Origin: Candidatus Thorarchaeota archaeon
Lineage (GTDB): Archaea > Asgardarchaeota > Thorarchaeia > Thorarchaeales > Thorarchaeaceae
NCBI GenBank assembly: GCA_020355105.1
Contig: CP070658.1
Location: 323,057 to 328,390 of the forward strand
DNA: 5,334 nucleotides
Direction: 5' to 3'
The notes beneath the pieces were generated by a model. The model was not told where the DNA came from. It searched no databases and saw only the letters and a program-made list of their open reading frames with translations. The position numbers were made by a program, and so were the translations under genes. Each line of letters opens with the position of its first letter. The stretch's first letter is position 1. Shown here piece by piece: positions 1 to 5,334 of the stretch.

Positions 1-344
1 ATCTTGTTTCTCTTCCTCTCAAACTCTGTCCCGAAGTCAATTAGGTACAGAATTGCCACGACCTCAGTACTTCCCTTGAGGAATATGTCTGTGTAGTCGA
101 CTCGGGATTTCACGCGTCTACCATTGATCTCTACACGTTCCTGGTCGAGGAAGGTCTGCATGTTGACTGAGAGTTTCTCTGCCTCTTTTCTGAGCATCTC
201 ATCGTCGCGGATTATTCGTCGATAGTAGCCCTCTGGATCGAGGTACTCGAAAGATAGTCGTTCGTGAACTTCGCCGGAATGGGATACTGAGAAAAACGAA
301 TCCGCATGGACCGGCTCTACCATGTCTGACATATACTTCTCCAT
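1..344 (-). CDS. Unrecognised protein, N-terminal 114 residues only (runs off the left edge)
   Basis: An open frame starts at the ATG at 344-342 and continues without a stop to the window edge, so the C-terminus is missing. I do not recognise the family. Seen: no signal peptide or membrane segment. A charged, probably helical stretch (about residues 47-68) is followed by Glu/Arg-rich segments of alternating polar and hydrophobic residues (about 69-104) around an INGRR turn at 73-77, which suggests a beta-rich domain. The start is supported by GGTGA five bases upstream, overlapping the stop codon of the upstream beta-CASP gene. The gap to that gene is only 9 bases, so the two are very likely co-transcribed and perhaps functionally linked. 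A second ATG at codon 5 has GGAG six bases ahead and is an alternative start. It does not read like the N-terminus of an ATP-dependent DNA ligase, the usual partner of similar bacterial exonucleases. Coding status is fairly sure; function is unknown. Confidence 0.72.
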   Translation of the reverse strand, partial: MEKYMSDMVEPVHADSFFSVSHSGEVHERLSFEYLDPEGYYRRIIRDDEMLRKEAEKLSVNMQTFLDQERVEINGRRVKSRVDYTDIFLKGSTEVVAILYLIDFGTEFERKRNK

Positions 345-349
345 TACCC

Positions 350-354
350 TCACC
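350..354 (-). promoter_or_regulatory. Shine-Dalgarno site overlapping the upstream stop codon
   Basis: On the minus strand GGTGA lies five bases before the ATG at 344. Its first base is the final base of the TAG stop codon (356-354) of the beta-CASP gene. This arrangement favours translational coupling between the two genes and supports the chosen start. Confidence 0.6.
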
Positions 355-1358
355 TATTCGAGTGGGACTGCACTGAAGCCCTCTTTAGACAGATGCCCTG
401 AATACTCTGCGGCGTTTCCTGTGAAGCAATAGATGATTCTCGGGGAAACTCTCTTGGCAAACCGAAGTAGACCCCGAAAGTCAGAATGTGCACTTAGTGG
501 AAAGCCGGTCTTGCTGGAATCCCCAAGGGTCCAACCGGAAAGCACAAAGTGCTCCAGTCTTCCCAAGACATCTATGGCAGTTCCTGAATCCAGATGGGCA
601 CGGATATTCTTGCGTGTGTGATGAAAAGAGGAGCTTACGATTGCGCAACCATCCTTGAGCATATTCCTCGCTCTCTCTGATCCAAGTGAGGACTGTCGGA
701 GGTCACTTCCGTGTCTGTTGTAGACCTTGCACACCTCGGTAATCATGTGGTTGCCGGAAACAACATTGAATCCTCCCCATTGAAGGAGGGCAATCGCCTC
801 CTGGGCTTTGCCAAGTGAGTAGGCCTGAAATGTGGGAATCCGTCCGGCTTCTATCGTTTCTTCGGTTGCAGTCAGTATCTGTTCATAGATCTTCTGACGT
901 TTGGGAAATATCCACTCAGGTGCACCATAGGTGGCCTCAGTGATCAGTACATCTGCCGCTTTGGGCTTTGCAGCGACGTGTACCATACTGTCAATCACGT
1001 TGAAGTCGCCAGTATAGAGAACCGAGAGTCCCTCATCGAACTGCAAATGGTACATGCTCGAGCCCACTACGTGACCCGCGTTGAGCGACGTTATGACGAC
1101 TCCAAGCTGTCCTGTCCGTTCGTTGTGTTCTAGAATCTCGAATCTGGTTCGCAGCTTGTGGCCGCGCGCGAGGAGCGCTTCTCTTGTCGCTTGTGTGGCT
1201 ATGACACGGTGCGCATTCTCAATTCCCTTCAGGTGGTCTGCATGCGCATGCGTCAAGAGTGTGGTTTCACCTTCTACTCCGGTGTCAAGAGCGAGACGTA
1301 CATAACCGTAGTCAAGGACAAACCCGTCTGACTGCTTTCGAAGCTTCAGCGTGGACAT
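354..1358 (-). CDS. Beta-CASP metallo-beta-lactamase nuclease (COG1236-like; resembles ligase-associated exonucleases)
   Basis: Predicted metal-dependent cytoplasmic nuclease acting on DNA or RNA, 334 residues. Seen: a motif I-like Asp25 (LALDTG); motif II H37-x-H39-x-D41-H42; motif III His96 in AGHVVGS; motif IV Asp118 in YTGDF. The beta-CASP part has motif A Glu141 (TEATYG) and motif B His291 (SAHSD). The segment AYSLGKAQ at 179-186 and the short length recall, from memory, the bacterial DNA-ligase-associated exonuclease family (about 330 residues). They do not suit CPSF/aCPSF or RNase J, which are longer; there is no KH domain. The usual motif C histidine appears replaced: the C-terminus reads CFTG (311-314) where THG or VHG is expected. 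The ATG start has AGGT six bases upstream. The next gene downstream is 9 bases away. General pipelines would probably call this an mRNA 3'-end processing factor; a DNA repair role is at least as likely. Fold is near certain, substrate unknown. Confidence 0.9.
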   Translation of the reverse strand: MSTLKLRKQSDGFVLDYGYVRLALDTGVEGETTLLTHAHADHLKGIENAHRVIATQATREALLARGHKLRTRFEILEHNERTGQLGVVITSLNAGHVVGSSMYHLQFDEGLSVLYTGDFNVIDSMVHVAAKPKAADVLITEATYGAPEWIFPKRQKIYEQILTATEETIEAGRIPTFQAYSLGKAQEAIALLQWGGFNVVSGNHMITEVCKVYNRHGSDLRQSSLGSERARNMLKDGCAIVSSSFHHTRKNIRAHLDSGTAIDVLGRLEHFVLSGWTLGDSSKTGFPLSAHSDFRGLLRFAKRVSPRIIYCFTGNAAEYSGHLSKEGFSAVPLE

Positions 1359-1427
1359 TGGATGACCTTTTCGGCCCTTGGGATGCTGTCACAAAAGGCT
1401 TTCCCAGCATGCCTGGTTGAGCTGCTT
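1359..1427. other. Intercistronic spacer with a weak inverted repeat
   Basis: This 69-base gap separates the GNAT-like gene from the beta-CASP gene. ATGCTG at 1383-1388 pairs with CAGCAT at 1405-1410 across a 16-base loop; beyond one mismatch, two more pairs extend the stem. On the minus-strand transcript it would form a hairpin about 25 bases before the AGGT ribosome-binding site of the beta-CASP gene. No U-run follows, so it does not look like a terminator. It could be an mRNA processing site or chance. Confidence 0.3.
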
Positions 1428-2312
1428 CTACAGCTTTTTCCGCATAAGCGTTGCTTCTCTCGTTTTCAATTGACTGCCAACAAGCTTCGCCAGCTCTTTA
1501 ATGATACCCAATTGTCCCTGTCCAACAAGAGGCAATTCAATTGACACTGGGTTCACTGGGATTGCTTGAGCGGCAATCTCCCGTGCAACTGAACTATCGT
1601 CTATCACATCCAAGTCTGCCAGTATAGGCCAGACTAGAGCGCGGTCTTGAAGCCGTTCAATGCCCATGGCAAGGACGGTGGTGCCGTCAGTTGTCCAAGT
1701 CCTTAGAGCTCCTCTCTTCCCTGCGACTTCCAATGCTAGGGTGACTTGGGAGCAATCTAGCCTAGATAGTCCACTCTGTTTCCAAAAGAGGTCTAGAGCA
1801 CCTTTTCGGTTCGGAGTTTCATCCTGTGACATCGGACTTGGAATATCGTCTTCTATTCGGGTGTCTATCGAACACCTGTGAATCTTGGCTACCTCATGAA
1901 ATCCAAGGGCTTCAAGCGTGTTTCTGAACGAACTGGCAATCCTTGTCGCCATCGGAGACGGGAGATACTCTTCAAAGTCATCAGAGTCTAGTAGCACATC
2001 CGCCTCACGTATGACAACGGTACGAAAGAACGGGAGCGATGACTTCAAGAGTTGAAGTTCTGCACCGCTCCTATGATCAGGATGCAGGAACGCATCCACA
2101 AGTGCCACTGCATATCTTGCTCTATCTCTGTAGATTGCCGTTCCACCAGCATTTTCCCCGCCGATGCTGGCGAGGAAGTAGATGGTATCGGGAAGAGCGA
2201 TGAAGCTCTCTGCATAGTCTATCTGCTCAGGCAAGGCACGGCCGGCTAGGTTCAACCAGGTACCGAGCTCGTCCTTCGGAATTCTTCTGGTGAACATAGT
2301 GGACGGCTTCAT
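1428..2312 (-). CDS. Probable tandem GNAT-like protein of unknown function
   Basis: A 294-residue soluble protein with no signal peptide or membrane span. I do not recognise a named family. The pattern looks like two diverged GNAT (N-acetyltransferase) halves. The first (about 1-152) has a strand/turn region FLASIGGENAGGTAIYRD (46-63), a strand ending in VDAFLHPDHRSGAE (72-85), and a GNAT-style ending LEALGF...KIHRCSI (133-149). The second (about 170-294) ends in a similar hairpin-like tail, REATLMRKKL. The acetyl-CoA loop (Q/R-x-x-G-x-G/A) is not recognisable in the second half and only degenerate (HRSGAE) in the first, so activity is uncertain. The ATG at 2312 is the only start codon after the mer TGA, which lies in the same frame 33 bases upstream. 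Its Shine-Dalgarno is weak, so it may be translated by coupling to mer. The alternative is an unrelated archaeal family. Confidence 0.8.
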   Translation of the reverse strand: MKPSTMFTRRIPKDELGTWLNLAGRALPEQIDYAESFIALPDTIYFLASIGGENAGGTAIYRDRARYAVALVDAFLHPDHRSGAELQLLKSSLPFFRTVVIREADVLLDSDDFEEYLPSPMATRIASSFRNTLEALGFHEVAKIHRCSIDTRIEDDIPSPMSQDETPNRKGALDLFWKQSGLSRLDCSQVTLALEVAGKRGALRTWTTDGTTVLAMGIERLQDRALVWPILADLDVIDDSSVAREIAAQAIPVNPVSIELPLVGQGQLGIIKELAKLVGSQLKTREATLMRKKL

Positions 2313-2345
2313 GACTCTGCACTGACTCTTCCCGAGATAATCTAT

Positions 2346-3404
2346 TCACTTCTTGAAGTGAGGTATGATCTCCTTCCCAATCTGCTTGATTGCTCCCTTC
2401 TTCTTTGGTCCGATGGGTGAACCAACTACAAACTGAGTTACACCAACTTTCGCGAGATCCTCGATACGCTTGATGAATTGGTCCTTATCACCAACAACTG
2501 CAAACGCGTCAACCATTTCGTCTGTGATTGCTCCAGGTAGGTCCTTAAAGTTGCCCTCTCCAAGGAGCTTTCTGACATTGTTGCAGGCATCCATGTCTAG
2601 ACTGTGTCTCTCAAGTACAACATCTGGTGAACCTGCAACTATGAAGGCTACGACGATCTTGGCATCTCCTTCAAGGGCAGCCTCTCGACTCTCTCCAATG
2701 CTAAATGATGCATAGGCCGTGACATCAATCTCCTTGATATCGCGCCCTGCTTCCTTGACACCCTCTTTGATCTTCTCCATGGCAATCTCAAAGTCCTTTG
2801 GGTGGCTCGCGTTGATTAGAATCCCGTCTGCCACCTTTGCAGTTGCCTTCAACATCATTGGTCCTTGGGCTCCTGCATAGATTGGAATGTGGGGGCCCTT
2901 CTTGACCGGTTTGCCATCCTTCATCTTGGGATTCCCATCGGCGTCCAACACCGGTTCTTTCTTGACGATTGCCAGCTTGGCACCCTTGACCTTGAAGACC
3001 TTACCATCGAGCTTCGCTTTGCTACCCTGCGTAAGCTTCCGCATGTACTCTATTGACTCAACAACGGCTGACACAGGTCTCTCCCATTTGATGCCCAAGC
3101 CACTAAGCGTGACTTTGTCTCCCGCACCGATTCCGATGACGGCACGTCCATTGCTCAACTCGTTTATCGTAACCGCGGCGGATGCAGTCAAGGCTGGACT
3201 GATGTGGAAGGGATTGGTCACCCCAGGCCCCATCGCAATCCTCTCAGTGTTCAACGCAAGAGCAGTGAGAGTTGCCCAGACGTTGCGGTTGTTGTAGTGA
3301 TCGGTTATCCACACATTGTCAAAGCCCGCTTCTTCTGCAAGCTTCGTCCAAGTCAACAACTTCTCTATTGGTTTGTCAGGTACAAATTCTATTCCGATGC
3401 GCAT
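2346..3404 (-). CDS. mer: F420-dependent 5,10-methylenetetrahydromethanopterin reductase
   Basis: Cytoplasmic enzyme of the bacterial-luciferase-like TIM-barrel superfamily. It reversibly reduces methylene-H4MPT to methyl-H4MPT with reduced F420, in the methyl branch of methanogenesis or the archaeal Wood-Ljungdahl pathway. The 352 residues track Mer end to end from memory: MRIGIEFVP at the N-terminus, ITDHYNN (33-39), GPGVTNP (59-65; the equivalent Gly-Val/Ile bond is a non-prolyl cis peptide in Mer structures), LSNGRA (83-88), IGAGDK (92-97), PIYAGAQGPMMLK (174-186), INASHPKDFE, KIVVAFIVAGSP, and GVTQFVVGSPIGP near the C-terminus. Typical Mer is about 320-330 residues. The excess is a Lys/Asp/Gly-rich insertion (about 147-171) containing two near-identical 7-residue units. 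The ATG at 3404 is chosen over an in-frame TTG at 3488 because it starts the conserved N-terminus and has AGGAG nine bases upstream. It is the first gene of the leftward cluster and is divergent from the dehydrogenase. Confidence 0.96.
   Translation of the reverse strand: MRIGIEFVPDKPIEKLLTWTKLAEEAGFDNVWITDHYNNRNVWATLTALALNTERIAMGPGVTNPFHISPALTASAAVTINELSNGRAVIGIGAGDKVTLSGLGIKWERPVSAVVESIEYMRKLTQGSKAKLDGKVFKVKGAKLAIVKKEPVLDADGNPKMKDGKPVKKGPHIPIYAGAQGPMMLKATAKVADGILINASHPKDFEIAMEKIKEGVKEAGRDIKEIDVTAYASFSIGESREAALEGDAKIVVAFIVAGSPDVVLERHSLDMDACNNVRKLLGEGNFKDLPGAITDEMVDAFAVVGDKDQFIKRIEDLAKVGVTQFVVGSPIGPKKKGAIKQIGKEIIPHFKK
2898..2939 (-). repeat. Two tandem 21-base units coding a 7-residue repeat within Mer
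   Basis: Mer residues 156-162 (DGNPKMK) and 163-169 (DGKPVKK) are adjacent and share D, G, P and K at equivalent places. The underlying codons also partly match (GAT GGG ... CCC AAG and GAT GGC ... CCG GTC). The repeat sits in an insertion not present in methanogen Mer as I recall it, immediately before the conserved PIYAGAQGP strand. A small internal duplication is the simplest explanation. Confidence 0.55.
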
Positions 3405-3413
3405 TGCCTGATA

Positions 3414-3418
3414 CTCCT
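3414..3418 (-). promoter_or_regulatory. Shine-Dalgarno site that fixes the mer start
   Basis: AGGAG on the minus strand lies nine bases before the ATG at 3404. The alternative TTG at 3488 would add 28 residues that have no counterpart in Mer proteins as I recall them. Confidence 0.75.
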
Positions 3419-3529
3419 GTAGAGTCGGTTCTGACCATTCTCCTCCAAAATAAGTTATCGCTTCCTCGTACCAAAGCGTAGCAGGCAAATCGCCTTCGCG
3501 TGTGAGACATATATCGAAGGGTTTATTGA

Positions 3530-3557
3530 CCTCTCGCTAGATTCAAACCCCGAGAGG
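3530..3557. repeat. Perfect 7-bp inverted repeat over the dehydrogenase ribosome-binding site
   Basis: CCTCTCG (3530-3536) and CGAGAGG (3551-3557) are exact reverse complements separated by 14 bases. The right arm includes the GAGAGG purine run eight bases before the ATG at 3566. If both arms are transcribed, the hairpin would hide the ribosome-binding site. If initiation is near 3550, the left arm is not in the mRNA and a protein-binding operator is the better reading. Seen directly; the function is inference. Confidence 0.5.
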
Positions 3558-3565
3558 GCAAGAGA

Positions 3566-4555
3566 ATGCAGTCACTTGTCTTGACACAAGATGGTCTCCA
3601 ACTAGCTGATACTCCTCGACCCCCCTTGATGCCAGGGGATGTTCGGATTGAAGTTCGGGCTGTTGGAGTCTGTGGGACCGACATCGCGATCTGGCAGGGA
3701 AACTACGAGACCGATCTACCAATTGTGCTTGGGCATGAGATCACAGGAGTGATTCATGAGAGTTCTGTGCCCGAACTTAAGCCTGGCACACTGGTGACAA
3801 CCGAGATTGAGGTTTCTTGTTCGCGCTGCTGGTACTGCCGTCACAATCAGCGACGGCAATGCGCCAATAGGGAAATACTCGGAGTCACCACTGACGGCGG
3901 ATTATCTGAGTATCTCACAGTCCCGGCAGAACTGGTACACCCACTTCCACTTGGCGTTGATGTGATTGCAGGTGTGTTCGTTGAACCACTCGCCTCAGCT
4001 ATCAAGACCTATGAAGAGGTCCCTGCAGCAGAGGACGAACCAATTGTCGTGATTGGGAGTGGCCGACTTGGACTTCTGACCGCCCAGGTATACGATGCTT
4101 ACGGGGCCAATGTGATAGTTCTGGGGAAGAACAGATGGCGCTTGGGTTTCGTACGGCAGCTGGGGATTCCGAATACTATCAATTCTGAGGATGAAGACTG
4201 GAAGGGACGGATTCGGGAATTGACCACTGATGAGGGCCCCCGGGTTGTCATCGAGGCCACTGGAAACGCTGACGGATTTAGGATGGGGCTCGACATCGTG
4301 CGAAGTGGAGGGAGAATCGCGCTGAAGAGTATACATAACAAGATGGTAGAGTTCAATCCTTCCGACGTGGTTACTCGAGATTTGAAGCTGATAGGTACTA
4401 GTGCTGGTCCCTTTGAAAAGGCAATAGATATGCTGGACAAGGGCCGGATTGAAGTCAAACGAATGATTACAAAGAGATTCAAGCTCGAGGAGGGGGCAAA
4501 GGCCTTTGAACTTGCAGCAGACCCCAATACTACGAAGGTCGTCATAAACATCTGA
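3566..4555 (+). CDS. Zinc-dependent medium-chain alcohol/polyol dehydrogenase
   Basis: Cytoplasmic NAD(P)-dependent oxidoreductase of the medium-chain (MDR, COG1063) superfamily, 329 residues, probably acting on an alcohol, polyol or sugar. Seen: an N-terminal GroES-like domain with catalytic zinc ligands Cys36 (VCGTD), His57-Glu58 (LGHE) and Glu140 in the EPLA motif. Four structural-zinc cysteines (85, 88, 91, 99) have the classical C-x2-C-x2-C-x7-C spacing. The Rossmann domain has GSGRLG at 164-169. After its second strand the sequence is LGKNR (186-190) with no acidic residue, which leans towards NADP. The C-terminal half (IEATGN, LKSIHNK, GTSAGPFEKA) resembles, from memory, the MDR_like subgroup, whose substrates are mostly unknown. 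The ATG is preceded by a GAGAGG purine run within an inverted repeat. Endonuclease Q follows 11 bases after its stop. Family is certain; substrate cannot be read from sequence. Confidence 0.95.
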   Translation: MQSLVLTQDGLQLADTPRPPLMPGDVRIEVRAVGVCGTDIAIWQGNYETDLPIVLGHEITGVIHESSVPELKPGTLVTTEIEVSCSRCWYCRHNQRRQCANREILGVTTDGGLSEYLTVPAELVHPLPLGVDVIAGVFVEPLASAIKTYEEVPAAEDEPIVVIGSGRLGLLTAQVYDAYGANVIVLGKNRWRLGFVRQLGIPNTINSEDEDWKGRIRELTTDEGPRVVIEATGNADGFRMGLDIVRSGGRIALKSIHNKMVEFNPSDVVTRDLKLIGTSAGPFEKAIDMLDKGRIEVKRMITKRFKLEEGAKAFELAADPNTTKVVINI

Positions 4556-4559
4556 GGAG
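4556..4559 (+). promoter_or_regulatory. Shine-Dalgarno site of endonuclease Q abutting the dehydrogenase stop
   Basis: GGAG follows directly on the TGA (4553-4555) of the dehydrogenase and lies seven bases before the ATG at 4567. This indicates a co-transcribed, probably translationally coupled gene pair and fixes the start of endonuclease Q. Confidence 0.7.
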
Positions 4560-4566
4560 TTAGTGC

Positions 4567-5334
4567 ATGGTAGAATACGACACTGACCTGCACATTCATT
4601 CCCTCCATTCAATCGGTGTCAGCAAGTCAATGACTGTCCCAAATCTTGCTAGAGGTGCCAAGGACAAAGGTCTGGACATTCTTGGGACAGGAGATGCTAC
4701 ACAGCCCCAGTGGCTGAAGCACCTTCGTACACACGTGAAGCAAGAAGGAGATGCAATGATTTATGATTCTGTGAGCTTCATCCCCAGCGCAGAGATTGAA
4801 GATTCGGAATCGATACACCATCTAGTCATCCTTCGCGACTTCGAGGCCGTGGTGCAACTCCGGGAATCATTACGTTCTCACTCTCCCAATTTGGATCATG
4901 AGTGGGGTGGCCGGCCCCGTGTCAGCATGAAGGCAGAGGAATTGGCCGGAGTAGTAAGAGACTGTGAAGGACTGATTGGACCGGCACATGCATTCACACC
5001 TTTCAGGTCTGTTTTCAGGGAAGGCAAGTACATCAGTCTTGAAGCGTGCTATGGAGAAGAGAGGCAGCATGTACACTTCTTGGAACTGGGACTTTCTGCT
5101 GACTCAGAAGTTGCTGACTGCATTCCTGACCTTCGCAGCCTTACCTTCTTGACCTGCAGTGATGCTCATTCACCGTCGCCGAACAAGATTGGGCGTGAGT
5201 TCGTCAGGTTCTCCATGAACGCCCCGACCTTCGAAGAGTTGAAGATGGCCATCTTGCGGATGAAGGGTAGAAGCCCCATCCTGAATGTGGGATTCCACCC
5301 CCAGTTGGGAAAGTACTATCTCTCTTTCTGCTCA
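4567..5334 (+). CDS. endoQ: Endonuclease Q, PHP-domain DNA repair nuclease (C-terminus beyond window)
   Basis: Cleaves DNA on the 5' side of deaminated bases (uracil, hypoxanthine, xanthine) and abasic sites, which starts a repair route separate from glycosylases. The visible 256 residues form the PHP metallo-phosphoesterase domain. Seen: DLHIHS (7-12; His9 and His11), GTGD (40-43; Asp43), AEIED (75-79; Glu76), HH at 84-85, GPAHAFTP (138-145; His141), LELGLSADS (172-180) and SDAHSP (198-203; Asp199 and His201). Together these match Pyrococcus EndoQ and the TIGR00375-type archaeal proteins as I recall them, through LNVG...LGKYYLSFCS at the edge. That Cys255 is where the zinc-binding cysteine cluster begins in EndoQ. 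Known EndoQ is about 420 residues, so roughly 165 are missing. All PHP metal ligands seen are intact, so it should be active. It is second in the cluster, 11 bases after the dehydrogenase. PolX or histidinol phosphatase PHP proteins fit the motifs much less well. Confidence 0.94.
   Translation, partial: MVEYDTDLHIHSLHSIGVSKSMTVPNLARGAKDKGLDILGTGDATQPQWLKHLRTHVKQEGDAMIYDSVSFIPSAEIEDSESIHHLVILRDFEAVVQLRESLRSHSPNLDHEWGGRPRVSMKAEELAGVVRDCEGLIGPAHAFTPFRSVFREGKYISLEACYGEERQHVHFLELGLSADSEVADCIPDLRSLTFLTCSDAHSPSPNKIGREFVRFSMNAPTFEELKMAILRMKGRSPILNVGFHPQLGKYYLSFCS

Larger units (their letters stand above)
3405..3565. promoter_or_regulatory. Divergent promoter region between mer and the dehydrogenase
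   Basis: This 161-base spacer must hold the promoters for both clusters. Leftward candidate: a TATA-like CTTATTTT on the minus strand (plus 3447-3454), which would place transcription initiation about 25 bases on, near 3425, giving a leader of about 20 bases that contains AGGAG. Rightward candidate: GTTTATTGA (3521-3529), predicting initiation near 3550. A palindromic ATATAT (3509-3514) could serve either direction. None is a perfect archaeal box A, and the BRE elements are unclear. A shared regulator could act here, but no operator is proven. Confidence 0.5.

Noticed and set aside
1..344. Left-edge gene as an ATP-dependent DNA ligase, expected beside this exonuclease type
   Set aside because: The visible N-terminus does not resemble that ligase family, and no nucleotidyltransferase KxDG motif appears in the 114 residues.
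2887..3297. A 136-codon plus-strand open frame opposite mer
   Set aside because: It lies entirely antisense to a well-conserved gene, has no recognisable motif and has no supporting ribosome-binding site that I could see.
3405..3488. A 28-residue N-terminal extension of Mer from a TTG codon at 3488
   Set aside because: The conserved Mer N-terminus starts at the ATG at 3404, which has AGGAG nine bases upstream. The extension has no counterpart in the family as I recall it and covers the likely promoter.
3530..3557. A tRNA T-arm-like string (GATTCAAACCC) near the dehydrogenase start
   Set aside because: The flanks do not form the required 5-bp T stem around a 7-base loop, and no acceptor, D or anticodon arm can be drawn.
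3995..4612. Long minus-strand open frames (205 and 169 codons) opposite the dehydrogenase
   Set aside because: They lie opposite a gene with full zinc-site and Rossmann motifs and match no family I know. Their composition looks like a reverse reading of a coding strand.
1..5334. CRISPR array, insertion sequence, prophage or defence island
   Set aside because: No regularly spaced direct repeats, transposase, integrase, terminal inverted repeats or tRNA attachment site were found. The genes are ordinary metabolic and repair types.

Overview
The window looks archaeal. It carries an intact F420-dependent methylenetetrahydromethanopterin reductase (Mer) and the N-terminal 256 residues of endonuclease Q, a deaminated-DNA repair nuclease best known from Thermococcales. 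It also carries a short beta-CASP metallo-beta-lactamase nuclease. Most starts have Shine-Dalgarno sequences (AGGAG, GGTGA, GGAG), spacers are short and base composition is moderate. Mer without any methyl-coenzyme M reductase gene in view fits either a methanogen or an archaeon using the archaeal Wood-Ljungdahl (H4MPT) pathway, such as some Asgard or Bathyarchaeia lineages. The lineage is a guess, because no rRNA or other marker gene is present.

Layout: two divergent gene clusters face away from a 161-base intergenic region (3405-3565). The leftward (minus-strand) cluster reads mer (3404 to 2346), then a probable tandem GNAT-like protein (2312 to 1428), a beta-CASP MBL nuclease (1358 to 354), and an unrecognised protein that starts at 344 and runs off the left edge. 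The rightward (plus-strand) cluster reads a zinc-dependent medium-chain dehydrogenase (3566-4555), then endonuclease Q (4567 to the right edge, C-terminus missing). The gaps are 33, 69 and 9 bases on the left and 11 bases on the right, so each side is probably one transcription unit. No stretch over 300 bases lacks a gene.

How the genes may work together: mer and the dehydrogenase are redox enzymes, with F420 the expected cofactor for one and NAD(P) for the other. EndoQ and the beta-CASP protein are both predicted nucleases. EndoQ nicks on the 5' side of uracil, hypoxanthine, xanthine or abasic sites and leaves the lesion on a 5' end. Some beta-CASP enzymes are 5'-to-3' exonucleases, so a shared repair role is an attractive but untested idea. 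The beta-CASP protein resembles, from memory, the short bacterial DNA-ligase-associated exonuclease family, and it appears to lack the usual motif C histidine.

Nothing here is clearly a new mobile, defence or CRISPR system. The most interesting points are the atypical beta-CASP nuclease and its unknown downstream partner, the pairing of EndoQ with a dehydrogenase, a repeat-containing insertion in Mer, and a perfect inverted repeat over the dehydrogenase ribosome-binding site.
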